Source: DTLC01 sp964555645 (GTDB lineage Bacteria; Verrucomicrobiota; Verrucomicrobiia; Limisphaerales; DTLC01). From it: a DNA stretch of 64,000 bases. Shown here one piece after another: positions 45,227 to 53,523 of the stretch (the stretch's first letter is position 1; every line of letters begins with the position of its first letter). The stretch is taken from contig CAZKTA010000010.1 of the NCBI GenBank assembly GCA_964555645.1, positions 34,511-98,510 on the forward strand, read 5' to 3'. Position numbers and translations under genes: made by a program. The notes under the pieces were generated by a model that had not been told where the DNA came from, ran no database searches, and worked only from the letters and a program-made list of their open reading frames with translations.

Positions 45227-47338
45227 ATGTTTCGGCATCGAAATCTGCGGCTGGCACTGGCTGCACTTGCACTGTGTGTTGGCGCGTGCACTGAGCAGTG
45301 TGCGGTTGGTCAACTGGCGTTTCCGGGTGCCGAAGGCGCCGGTGCAAATGCGCGTGGCGGGCGCGGCGGCGACGTCTATTACGTGACTAGTCTTTACGAC
45401 TACACCAGCTCAACCGATCCGAACCGGTTTGGAACATTGCGCTACGGGATAAGCTCAGCAACCGGGCCGCGCACAATCCTGTTCAAAGTGTCAGGCTACA
45501 TTGACCTGAGAGCGCGCTTGGCAATCAATAAATCAAACCTCACAATTGCCGGGCAAACTGCGCCGGGCAACGGCATCTGCCTGCGAAATTACGACGTTAC
45601 GATCAGCGCCAATGACGTTGTCGTTCGTCATCTGCGCGTACGACTCGGCACAAATGCGCTACAGGAGGCTGACTCGATCTGGATAACTGGCGGCCAGCGG
45701 ATCATGCTGGACCATTGTTCAGTCTCGTGGTCTGTGGACGAAACATTGTCGGCCTCGACAGACCCGCGCGATTTAACTGTCCAATGGTGTTTCATTACTG
45801 AATCACTCAACAACTCGATCCATAGCAAGGGTGCGCATGGTTATGGCTCAATAATCTCCGCAAATCAGCTCACCACATATTCGTGGCATCACAACCTGTA
45901 CGCGCATCACAACAGCAGAAGCCCACGAGCTGGTTCAGGCGTATCAAACCTGCAATGGACCTTGGACTTCCGAAACAACGTAATTTACAACTGGGGCAAC
46001 CGCGCCGGCTATAGCGGCGGCGAAACCGAGTTCGTCCGGATGAATTACGTCGCCAACGCGCTTGTGGCTGGCCCGAACAAGGCTTACAATTACGCTTTCC
46101 AAGGGGGCGGTTCAACAACCTGGATTTATCAGGAAGGTAACCTGATTGACCTGACGCGCGATGGCATGTTTAACCCGACTAACAACGGTTGGGGCATGTT
46201 CAGCGGAACCTACACACCAACAAATACGCCCTTCGCGCACCCGTTCGTGGCTACCGACCCGGCACACATCGCACTGCTGAAAGTGCTGGTCGCCGGTGGC
46301 GCGCTGCCCTGGCGCAGAGACACTTTGGACCGGCGCGTGGCAAACGACGTGTTCAACGGTACGGGTCGGGTCATAGATTATCCCGACCAAGCCGGTGGTT
46401 GGCCAGTGCTCGAGAGCGAACCGCCCCCAGCCGATACCGATAACGACGGCATGCCAGATTTTTGGGAACTGGCATTAGGCCTCGACCCGATCAATCCGTC
46501 TGATCGGAATTTGACCAACAGCGCCGGCTACACGCGACTCGAAGAATACTTGAACTGGAAGGCCGGGCCACACGCGCTGTGCAACAGAAACGGATTCGTC
46601 CAAATCAACTTACAAGACTGCTTCGGCGGCCTGACAAACCTAGACTTTTACGTGTCCGGCGGCTCCAATGGTGCAGCAGCTCTTCTGTTGGATGGCAGAA
46701 CAGCTCGGTTCATTTCGGCACCCAAATACACCGGGCATGCAAGTTTGTCCGTGACCGTCACAAACCGCCAATGGCAAATCGGGTTTGGCCCTGTGCCGGT
46801 TTCGGTGCTCATCACAATCACGAACGCCCCCAATGCTCCGCCAACATTTGCGCGACCGACTGACGTCGAGGTAATGGCGGGGTTCACAGCCACAAACATG
46901 TGCGTTGCAACTGACACTAACCTGCCGGCACAAACAGTCACGTTCAGGCTCCTCAGTGCGCCTTACGGCGCCACAATTAATCCGCTCACGGGAATGTTCA
47001 CTTGGCATGTGCCAATTACGTGGACGCAACCCACAAACCTTGTGCTTGTAGCAGCCGAGGATGACGGTGAACCGTCCATGACAACAACGCAGTCTTTTTG
47101 TGTGCTCGTTTTACCTTTCCCGAAACCGGCGATCAGTAAGTGGACTAGTGTTTCACCCAACCTCACCCTCGAGGTCAGCGGTGTCCCGGGTGTCCAATAC
47201 AGAATTCAAAGCTCGACAAACCTTGTTGACTGGTTTGATTTGTACATCACAAATCCATTTACGATGCCTTTTGAGTGGACCGATCCGGACATTCGCTCTC
47301 ATCCAACGAAATTTTATAGAGTCCTCGCTGGGCAATAG
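45227..47338 (+). CDS. Exported pectate lyase-like protein with Ca-binding and C-terminal module
   Basis: The 703-residue protein has a signal sequence with a possible lipobox (CVGAC). A pectate-lyase beta-helix follows: LAFPGAEGAGANARGGRGGD, FGTLRYGISSATGPRTILFKVSGYIDL, NLTIAGQTAPGNGICL, VVVRHLRVRLG, LDHCSVSWSVDETLS, WHHNLYAHHNSRSPRAG. Next come a calcium-binding DTDNDGMPDFWELALGLDP motif and two beta-rich domains. The C-terminus, LTLEVSGVPGVQYRIQSSTN (continuing LVDWFDL) ... KFYRVLAGQ, is the clearest copy of the shared module. The family cleaves polygalacturonate by beta-elimination; that activity here is inference. Start ATG 45227 is chosen because the long frame back to 44648 only overlaps the divergent regulator. 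Confidence 0.88.
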   Translation: MFRHRNLRLALAALALCVGACTEQCAVGQLAFPGAEGAGANARGGRGGDVYYVTSLYDYTSSTDPNRFGTLRYGISSATGPRTILFKVSGYIDLRARLAINKSNLTIAGQTAPGNGICLRNYDVTISANDVVVRHLRVRLGTNALQEADSIWITGGQRIMLDHCSVSWSVDETLSASTDPRDLTVQWCFITESLNNSIHSKGAHGYGSIISANQLTTYSWHHNLYAHHNSRSPRAGSGVSNLQWTLDFRNNVIYNWGNRAGYSGGETEFVRMNYVANALVAGPNKAYNYAFQGGGSTTWIYQEGNLIDLTRDGMFNPTNNGWGMFSGTYTPTNTPFAHPFVATDPAHIALLKVLVAGGALPWRRDTLDRRVANDVFNGTGRVIDYPDQAGGWPVLESEPPPADTDNDGMPDFWELALGLDPINPSDRNLTNSAGYTRLEEYLNWKAGPHALCNRNGFVQINLQDCFGGLTNLDFYVSGGSNGAAALLLDGRTARFISAPKYTGHASLSVTVTNRQWQIGFGPVPVSVLITITNAPNAPPTFARPTDVEVMAGFTATNMCVATDTNLPAQTVTFRLLSAPYGATINPLTGMFTWHVPITWTQPTNLVLVAAEDDGEPSMTTTQSFCVLVLPFPKPAISKWTSVSPNLTLEVSGVPGVQYRIQSSTNLVDWFDLYITNPFTMPFEWTDPDIRSHPTKFYRVLAGQ

Positions 47339-47775
47339 CTTGCACAAGAATCTCCCACATTGCACAACTCACCACCCCGGAGGTTAGGGTTGTCCACTGT
47401 CCTTTGGCTCACCAACCAACATCGTGCCTGTCCACGCCCGACGTCCTGACTAAATCCCGTCTCGCGGCACTGAACCGAATCATTAGCAACGCTGTCGAGT
47501 CCAGCCTCTGTTTGGTAAACCAAGGCACCTGGCTATGGGCTGCTTTGTCAGTGCTGCATACACGGGTTCGTAACGTGCCACTGAGCCTGTAACTTTTCGG
47601 CCCAGTAAGGCACACAACTGCCCTGCTAACAATTAAACTATGGGCGTGAGAGCCGACCCTCCGAATGGCAGTGGTTCAACAGCACCAGGTGGGTTATGCG
47701 TTTTTTCTTGCACGGCGCAGGCTTTACCGTATGATGAGAACCGCAAAAACCGAACCAAAAACGATCCAGGTTACC
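47339..47775. other. 437-bp region without a recognised gene
   Basis: The stretch between the pectate lyase and the malectin-domain lipoprotein has short unconvincing frames only. It presumably holds the lipoprotein promoter. No hairpin with a T-run was noticed after the lyase stop. Confidence 0.4.
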
Positions 47776-48423
47776 ATGAAAAACATACGCAATTTAATTC
47801 ACTGGTCATCCATTTGTATTGTTGGCGCGCTTGTTGTTTTCCTCTCAGCGGGCTGTAAATCCAATCGTGAGCAGCCATACGAAGGAAAGTTGGCGGAGCC
47901 GCCCCAAACGGTTACTGCACCTGCAACGGTTGAACCAAGCCCAAAACCGACTGATACAGCCCAGTTCCCGCCGCCACCAGTCCGAATCAAGGCTGGGCCA
48001 TCTGATCCGTTCAAGGACGCCGACGGCAATCTGTGGCTCACCGAGCGCGGCTTTGTGGGCGGCGACACGGTCGAACGGCCTTATTTGGAAATTGCCAACA
48101 CAAAAACACCTGCCATCTACCACAGCGAACGCTACAGCATGGAATCGTTTTCGTACCCAGTCCCGAACGGCAAATACATCGTGAAACTCCATTTCTGCGA
48201 AACCTTCGAGGGCATCGGCGGCCCTGGCGAACGCGTGTTCACGTTCAATGTCGAAGGCAAAGAATTCAAAGATTTTGACGTATGGGTTAAGGCGGGTGGA
48301 CCGCTCCGTGCCTACGTTGAAACCGTTGAAGTAGAAGTAACGGACGGAAAACTCGACATCACCTTCACCCACCAAGTCGAGAACCCAGAGATAAACGGGA
48401 TCGAAATTCTCCCTGCAAACTGA
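47776..48423 (+). CDS. Malectin-domain lipoprotein
   Basis: The 215-residue protein has a lipoprotein signal with a good lipobox FLSAGC (Cys about residue 27). A Pro/Thr-rich linker follows, then a malectin-type carbohydrate-binding jellyroll: IKAGPSDPFKDADGNLWLTERGFVGGD, IYHSERYSMESFSYPVPNGKYIVKLHFCETF, RVFTFNVEGKEFKDFDVW and NGIEILPAN. The family binds di- or oligosaccharides; outer-membrane attachment and a role in glycan capture beside the pectate lyase are inference. A GC-rich hairpin lies 18 bp after the stop. ATG 47776 was chosen over a frame start 37 codons upstream because it begins the signal peptide properly. Confidence 0.87.
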   Translation: MKNIRNLIHWSSICIVGALVVFLSAGCKSNREQPYEGKLAEPPQTVTAPATVEPSPKPTDTAQFPPPPVRIKAGPSDPFKDADGNLWLTERGFVGGDTVERPYLEIANTKTPAIYHSERYSMESFSYPVPNGKYIVKLHFCETFEGIGGPGERVFTFNVEGKEFKDFDVWVKAGGPLRAYVETVEVEVTDGKLDITFTHQVENPEINGIEILPAN

Positions 48424-48441
48424 ATTGTGTAGTTTTCGCGC

Positions 48442-48468
48442 CCGGGGCGAACACGCGTTTCGCCCCGG
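48442..48468. terminator. GC-rich hairpin after the malectin lipoprotein gene
   Basis: A perfect 10-bp stem (48442-48451 with 48459-48468) has a 7-base loop. It starts 18 bp downstream of the stop codon. No T-run follows, so it may be a stability element or a Rho-dependent end. Confidence 0.5.
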
Positions 48469-48757
48469 ATCCGCTCCAGGCCACGTTAAAAGCTTTGGCC
48501 GTAAACCACAATGCAGCCCGCGTTCTCATTGGGCCGACCCATTCTTACAGTTCGCAAGCTCCATTGTGGTGTTTTATGCGGTGCGGAAACTGGCAGATAA
48601 CCGGCACTGGCATCATCCAACCATAAGATTTTCTTGCCCCGGGACGTCTGCTTCTTCTTGCCCGTATTTGGCCAACTTCATTCAGGACGCAAAACCTGCG
48701 CAATTCAGTGGCTGTGACAATGCACAAATCTAAACGCTCAATACCCTTACCTGAGAC

Positions 48758-48817
48758 GTCTGACATGGCTCATATTCATGACCGGATTGATTTTGCAGTG
48801 GCAGTGTTTGTAGTGCA
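48758..48817 (+). repeat. 60-bp direct repeat, copy 1
   Basis: Identical over all 60 bases to 50416-50475. It includes the start codon and first 17 complete codons of a NUDIX gene. The two copies are 1,658 bp apart and flank the ATPase gene. Confidence 0.95.
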
Positions 48818-48862
48818 TGGGCGGTAGTTGTTGTTGCGCCCAATCGTCAGCTCAGCAAACCA
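48765..48862 (+). pseudogene. Broken 5' fragment of a NUDIX hydrolase gene
   Basis: The first codons (MAHIHDRIDFAVAVFVVH) are identical to the intact NUDIX gene at 50423. After the 60-bp repeat the sequence diverges, and a stop codon TAG occurs within four codons. Shifting frame recovers VVVVAPNRQLSKP, which aligns with KVLLVHHRQLNKW of the intact protein. The NUDIX box and the rest of the gene are missing. It is therefore a dead 5' remnant, probably of a paralogue or of an earlier duplication. Confidence 0.75.
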
Positions 48863-49008
48863 CGGCCGCTACACAGCCGCACCGACTCTTGTGGAGACCA
48901 GCCTCTGGTTTCAGACCTGCAAGGCCCAAAATTTGCATATGCGCAGCAAGGAAACATGAAAAACTCAGCCCCAGACAGTAGTCTGGCGACCAAACATGCA
49001 CTTGACTT

Positions 49009-49014
49009 TATAAT
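49009..49014 (+). promoter_or_regulatory. Possible -10 box of the ATPase gene
   Basis: A perfect TATAAT lies 26 bp before the GTG start of the ATPase gene. A TTGACT directly before it is too close to be a -35 box, and no good -35 is seen at the usual spacing. A hairpin CCAGAC/GTCTGG (48971-48986) lies further upstream. Confidence 0.35.
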
Positions 49015-49040
49015 AGTCGGGCGTATATGAATTACACATT

Positions 49041-50288
49041 GTGTTTGGTCGTTTTGTACAGACGGTTTGGAAAGAGAAGTTTGCAGCGCCATACGTCCAT
49101 ATCGTGTTTGGCGCGCGGCAGACGGGTAAATCCACACTTTTGAAACGGCTTCTGCCGCAGGCAGCCATCTGGCTCGACTTCTCGCACCCGGCCGTCCGGT
49201 CGGATTACCTGCGCCACCCGGAGCAATTGATCGAACGCTGTCGAGCTTTGGAGCAGGGCGAATCTCCACATGTGGTGGTGGTTGACGAAGCTCAGAACGT
49301 TCCGGCGATTTTCGATGCTGTCCAGCACTTGTACGACAGCGAGCCAAAACGCTGGCGATTCGTTCTGTGCGGCAGTTCAGCGCGCAAGTTGCGTGTGACG
49401 GGTGCCAACCTGCTGCCAGGCCGCGCATTTGTTCATCATCTTTACCCTCTTGTCGTGGCTGAGCGGGCGTTTGCCGAACGTGGAAATCAAGGCTGGCCGG
49501 TGTCCTCGCCACTGCCATTGGCGATGGCGCCCGGTTTGGAGGAAGCGCCCTTTCCTGCGGCTCGACTTATGGAACGGCTGATCTTCGGCGAGTTGCCTGG
49601 CATAGCTGTCGCGCCCCCCGATCAGCGGTCGGATTTGCTGCGGGCGTATTGCTCTGTTTACTTGGAAGAAGAACTGCGGCGCGAGGCGCTTGTCAAAGAT
49701 TGGACGGCTTTTGCGCGTTTCCTGCAGCTAGCAGCTCTAGAATCGGGACAAATGCTTAACTATGCCAAAATCGCGAAACACGCCGGTGTCGCTATTCCAA
49801 CAGTTAAAAGTTACTACCAGTTGCTGGAAGACATGTTTATGGGGTTTCGCGTGACTGCCTTTTCCGGGAGCCCGCGCAAGAGCCTTTTATCCACCGAGCG
49901 GTTTTACTTTTTCGATGTGGGCGTGCGCAACGCAGCGGCTGAATTGCCACTGCAGTCGGCTACTGTTCTGGCAAATCCCGGGCCGGTTCTCGAGCAGTGG
50001 GTGGGGACAGAACTCTGGAAACGGCTGAAGTATCTCGGCTCGGGCAAACTCCATTATCTGCGCACCAAAGCAGGTGCAGAAGTGGACTTCATCATTGAAC
50101 GAGATGGAAGACTGATCCCAATCGAGGTGAAATGGACGGATAATCCTTCGCGGTCCGACATCCGTCATCTACTCACGTTCTTGCGCGAACATCCGGAGCG
50201 TGCCGAACGCGGTTTCCTCATCTGCCGCTGCAATGCGCCGCTGCAGTTGCACGATAATGTGACTGCGCTCCCGTGGTTTTGCATGTGA
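49041..50288 (+). CDS. AAA ATPase with DUF4143 domain
   Basis: The 415-residue protein has Walker A GARQTGKST (about 24-32), Walker B VVVVDEAQN (about 78-86), sensor-like LCGSSARKL and a central helical part including a winged-helix-like YAKIAKHAGVAIPTVKSYY. The C-terminal DUF4143 region has a PD-(D/E)xK nuclease-like motif (AGAEVDFIIERDGRLIPIEVKW). Such ATPases are common in bacteria, highly duplicated, often horizontally mobile, and of unclear function. It starts with GTG. It sits between the two copies of a 60-bp repeat that contains the start of a NUDIX gene, suggesting insertion or duplication at this site. Confidence 0.88.
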   Translation: MFGRFVQTVWKEKFAAPYVHIVFGARQTGKSTLLKRLLPQAAIWLDFSHPAVRSDYLRHPEQLIERCRALEQGESPHVVVVDEAQNVPAIFDAVQHLYDSEPKRWRFVLCGSSARKLRVTGANLLPGRAFVHHLYPLVVAERAFAERGNQGWPVSSPLPLAMAPGLEEAPFPAARLMERLIFGELPGIAVAPPDQRSDLLRAYCSVYLEEELRREALVKDWTAFARFLQLAALESGQMLNYAKIAKHAGVAIPTVKSYYQLLEDMFMGFRVTAFSGSPRKSLLSTERFYFFDVGVRNAAAELPLQSATVLANPGPVLEQWVGTELWKRLKYLGSGKLHYLRTKAGAEVDFIIERDGRLIPIEVKWTDNPSRSDIRHLLTFLREHPERAERGFLICRCNAPLQLHDNVTALPWFCM

Positions 50289-50415
50289 CAACACCGCAAA
50301 TACAACCCGTAACAAATCATCACGAACCAGTGACTCTGTTGCTACGACAACAGCACCCAAGCTGCAAAGGTTTCAGCTCGTTTGCCTATTGACGCTTGCC
50401 GTGCTGATCTTAAAA

Positions 50416-50475
50416 GTCTGACATGGCTCATATTCATGACCGGATTGATTTTGCAGTGGCAGTGTTTGTAGTGCA
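50416..50475 (+). repeat. 60-bp direct repeat, copy 2
   Basis: Identical to 48758-48817. Here the repeat is the intact start of the NUDIX hydrolase gene plus 7 bp upstream. Confidence 0.95.
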
Positions 50476-51022
50476 CGACCGTAAGGTGTTGCTGGTGCAC
50501 CATCGGCAACTTAACAAATGGCTGCCGTTGGGCGGACACATCGAGCTTGACGAAGACCCAGAAAGCGCTGCGCTGCGCGAGGCCAAGGAAGAAAGCGGCC
50601 TCGAAATCGAGTTGATTGGCGAGCGACCGCCAACCACCGGCTGCGGCACGCGCGCATTAATTGCGCCACGGTTTTTGGACATTCACCGTATCTCGCCTGC
50701 ACACGAGCACATCGGCATGATTTATTGGGCGCGGCCTAAGGGAGTGTCGTCGCACCCAGACAACCAGACGGCTGAGCCGGTACGAGCTCATGACTCTTAC
50801 CAGCCACGGTTAGCAGGCGCCGAACATCACCAGATCCGCTGGTGCACAGCGGGTGAACTTGACACGCTGCAGCCGGCGTTGGATGCGGCAGTTAAATGGT
50901 ATTGTCTCAAAGCAATCGAAGAAGTTTCAAACTGTAAATGGCCTGTTCCGCACCGAACAGCATGCGGGCTCACATTTGGCCTGGGACCGGAAGATTTGAA
51001 TTCGGATAACCGTTCCAAATGA
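50423..51022 (+). CDS. NUDIX hydrolase
   Basis: The 199-residue protein has a complete NUDIX box at about residues 39-61 (GHIELDEDPESAALREAKEE, then SGL), giving the G-x5-E-x7-REAxEExG pattern that binds Mg2+ and cleaves nucleoside-diphosphate-linked substrates. The N-terminus FAVAVFVVHDRKVLLVHHRQLNKWLPLGG is typical. The C-terminal 30 residues are beyond the fold and poorly structured. The substrate is unknown (nucleotide sugars, dNTP clean-up and others are possible). The first 53 coding bases are duplicated upstream of the ATPase gene. Confidence 0.88.
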   Translation: MAHIHDRIDFAVAVFVVHDRKVLLVHHRQLNKWLPLGGHIELDEDPESAALREAKEESGLEIELIGERPPTTGCGTRALIAPRFLDIHRISPAHEHIGMIYWARPKGVSSHPDNQTAEPVRAHDSYQPRLAGAEHHQIRWCTAGELDTLQPALDAAVKWYCLKAIEEVSNCKWPVPHRTACGLTFGLGPEDLNSDNRSK

Positions 51023-51180
51023 CGCTTTTCACTGGATGATCCAGCCTCGTTCGCGTTGGAAGCGTTTCCAGCGCTATTGATGCCATCAACTTATGGGCAG
51101 TGGCCTGTTAGTATGTTGTGGGCTATAAGGCTTTTGACGGTTGGCTTTCTTGATTGATAACCGGCGCATGCCGTCCCATG

Positions 51181-51211
51181 TTAACTCCGAGTTAAGATTG
51201 AACGGTTCAAT
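51181..51211. promoter_or_regulatory. Two abutting 15-bp palindromes upstream of fabI
   Basis: TTAACT-CCG-AGTTAA (51181-51195) and ATTGAAC-G-GTTCAAT (51197-51211) are each perfect inverted repeats, separated by one base, 71 bp before the fabI start. They look like paired operator sites for a dimeric regulator. Downstream, further TTTAAC/TTAACAG copies (51236-51276) approach the start codon. Confidence 0.5.
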
Positions 51212-51282
51212 CTCGAAAGCGCTCGTAGCCCAACAGTTTAACAGTGTAGCGTCGGAACGATTTAACGGCTTAACAGCTCGAC

Positions 51283-52053
51283 ATGGCATTGCTGGACGGA
51301 AAATTCGGTATCGTATTTGGCGTGGCAAACCAACGCTCGATTGCGTGGGCAATCGCACAGGCATGGGCAAGTGAAGGTGCAACACTGGCGTTCACATACC
51401 AAGGCGACCGCGTCAAAGAGACGGTCGAAGAATTGGCGAGGACATTCGGCACGAGCACGCCTGTGTTGTCCTGCGACGTAACCCGGGACGAAGACATCGC
51501 AAACACGTTTGCACAGATCAAGAGCCGTTTCGGTAAACTGCATTTACTGTTGCACTCGATTGCATTTGCGCCAAAACCAGCTTTAGAAGGCGCGTTCATC
51601 GATACAACGCGCGAGGCCTTTCGCATCGCGCACGATGTGAGCGCGTATTCGCTGGTTGCATTGGCGCGTGCAGCGGCGCCGCTCATGAGCGATGGTGGCA
51701 GTATTCTCACGTTGAGCTACCTCGGGTCGGAACGGGTCATCCCGCATTACAATGTGATGGGCGCAGCCAAGGCGTCGCTCGAGGCATGTGTGCGCTATTT
51801 GGCTTACGACCTAGGACCGCGTAACATCCGCGTCAACTGCATTAGCGCAGGACCGGTCAACACACTGGCAGCACGTGGGATCGCCGGCTTCGCAAAAATA
51901 CTGAAACACTATGAAGCAAAGGCACCGCTAAAGCGTAATGTGCTGCCCGAGGAACTGGGCGCGGTTGGATTGTTTCTTGCCAGTGACGGTGCTGCGGCCG
52001 TCACAGGGCAAGTGATTTACGTTGATTGTGGCTACCAGATAATGGGTATGTGA
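51283..52053 (+). CDS. fabI: Enoyl-ACP reductase (NADH), FabI type
   Basis: The 256-residue divergent SDR has the FabI cofactor motif GIVFGVANQRSIAWAIAQ (about 9-26), LHLLLHSIAFAPK, and LSYLGSERVIPHYNVMGAAKASLEA with the Tyr-x6-Tyr-x6-Lys catalytic arrangement. It also has SAGPVNTLAARGIAGF. Known role: the last reduction step of each fatty acid elongation cycle and the target of triclosan-type inhibitors. It stands alone with a 260-bp upstream region carrying two palindromes. Confidence 0.95.
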   Translation: MALLDGKFGIVFGVANQRSIAWAIAQAWASEGATLAFTYQGDRVKETVEELARTFGTSTPVLSCDVTRDEDIANTFAQIKSRFGKLHLLLHSIAFAPKPALEGAFIDTTREAFRIAHDVSAYSLVALARAAAPLMSDGGSILTLSYLGSERVIPHYNVMGAAKASLEACVRYLAYDLGPRNIRVNCISAGPVNTLAARGIAGFAKILKHYEAKAPLKRNVLPEELGAVGLFLASDGAAAVTGQVIYVDCGYQIMGM

Positions 52054-52178
52054 AGAGAAGCCAACAGCCCCGACACGCTTGATTTTGTGGCTTCACCTCA
52101 GCAAAAACGCTTTGCATACCACGGTGCAGCGGCGCAGTTACTCATTCATTCTCAGTTCATTCTCAACGCGCGCATTTT

Positions 52179-53474
52179 TTATGCATGCCGCAGCCGCGCT
52201 ACATACGCGCCGTCCACGCGGTCTTTGAACGGCAACAATTCACGTTCGCGTTCGAGTTTAAACTCGGTGTGGTTTAAGAGAAACTGGCGTACCACTTGTT
52301 GATTTTCTTCAGGTTCAAGACTGCACGTGCTGTAAACCACTACACCACCGGATTTAACGTACGATGCTGCACGCTCGAGCAGCTCGAGTTGTGTCTTTTG
52401 CAGACGCGTTATTTCCTCGGGCTTGACCCGCCAACGCAGGTCGGCGCGCCGGCGCATTACGCCTGTGTTTGTGCATGGCGCGTCAACAAGAACACAGTCA
52501 AACCCAGTCGCAAATCGAGCTTCGAGTGTCGCTGATAAAGCTGTTTCTACGCAGGTTACACCGAGCCGTGCGCAGTTTTCTCGAATTAGGTTCAATCTGG
52601 CTTCTGAAACATCTGTGGCGAGGATTTTGCCCTGATTTTGCATTACTTGGGCAATGTAGGTTGTTTTACCGCCAGGTGCTGCGCACAGGTCTAGCACTGT
52701 CTCGCCCGGGTGCGGGTCGAGTTCACGCACAGCCAGTAACGTGCTCGGGTCTTGCACATAAAACCAACCGTCACGGAAGCTCGACAGTTTGGCAAGCTGC
52801 GGGTGAACTTGCATTTCAAAGGCCAGGTTTTCTTCAAGCCAATCGCGGTAAATGAAATCGTACTCGACGCCTTCGTCACGCCACCGTGCGAGTAGTTTGC
52901 CAGGATCGGTTTTCAGTGTGTTGACCCGCGCACAGGTTCTCGGGGGTGTATTGTTCCAGTCCAACAACGGTCTTGCATTTTCGTCTCCCCAACGGCTGCG
53001 CCAGCGTTGCCAAAGCCACTCTGGATGCGAGTAACCAACTGCAGGATTGGTTATCTTCAGTTCGGCAAGTAATTGTTCAGTCGCATTCCGTTCGCGCGCG
53101 TAACTGCGCAGCACGGCGTTGATGAACCCGGCGTGTTTCCCGAAACCACATTGTTTGGCCAGCTCAACAGCTTCATTCACGATTGCATGCTCGGGTACGC
53201 GTTGCAGCCAAAACATCTGGTAAAGACCAAGTTGCAATGTGATTTGTACAAAAGGCCGTTGCCGTTTGTCTTTGGTTTTGCGGTTTATCAGCCAGTCAAG
53301 TGTTGCCTGCCAACGCATCACACCACAGACAAGTTCATGGCATAATGCGCGGTCCCGGTCGGAAAAACGGGCCTTTGCAAGCTCGGCATCAAGCAGTTCT
53401 TCAATGAATTTCCTGCTTTTCTGCCATTGGCTCAGCACTTGTAATGCAATTTGTCTTGGTTTTCGGGGGCGCAT
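52179..53474 (-). CDS. rsmB: 16S rRNA (cytosine-967-C5)-methyltransferase
   Basis: The 431-residue protein has an N-terminal NusB-like RNA-binding domain (RQIALQVLSQW ... HAIVNEAVELAKQ ... FINAVLRSYAR) and a C-terminal methyltransferase. The SAM motif is LDLCAAPGGKT (261-271), and the two catalytic cysteines are C334 in VDAPCTNTG and C384 in YSTCSLEPEE. Known reaction: m5C967 formation in 16S rRNA. It is divergent from the greA gene with 49 bp between starts. Confidence 0.93.
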   Translation of the reverse strand: MRPRKPRQIALQVLSQWQKSRKFIEELLDAELAKARFSDRDRALCHELVCGVMRWQATLDWLINRKTKDKRQRPFVQITLQLGLYQMFWLQRVPEHAIVNEAVELAKQCGFGKHAGFINAVLRSYARERNATEQLLAELKITNPAVGYSHPEWLWQRWRSRWGDENARPLLDWNNTPPRTCARVNTLKTDPGKLLARWRDEGVEYDFIYRDWLEENLAFEMQVHPQLAKLSSFRDGWFYVQDPSTLLAVRELDPHPGETVLDLCAAPGGKTTYIAQVMQNQGKILATDVSEARLNLIRENCARLGVTCVETALSATLEARFATGFDCVLVDAPCTNTGVMRRRADLRWRVKPEEITRLQKTQLELLERAASYVKSGGVVVYSTCSLEPEENQQVVRQFLLNHTEFKLERERELLPFKDRVDGAYVARLRHA

Positions 53475-53523
53475 TAAGTTGAATATTGCACTGCTGCATG
53501 TTCAAGGGCGAGAACTTAGGCTT

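Noticed and set aside
45245..45300. Pectate lyase as a certain lipoprotein
   Set aside because: The VGAC sequence is only a fair lipobox; a normal signal peptide cut is equally possible, so it is noted but not called.
53239..53523. Upstream extension of the long GreA frame
   Set aside because: It lies antisense within rsmB, has low-complexity Ser-rich content, and no GreA relatives begin this way as far as I know.
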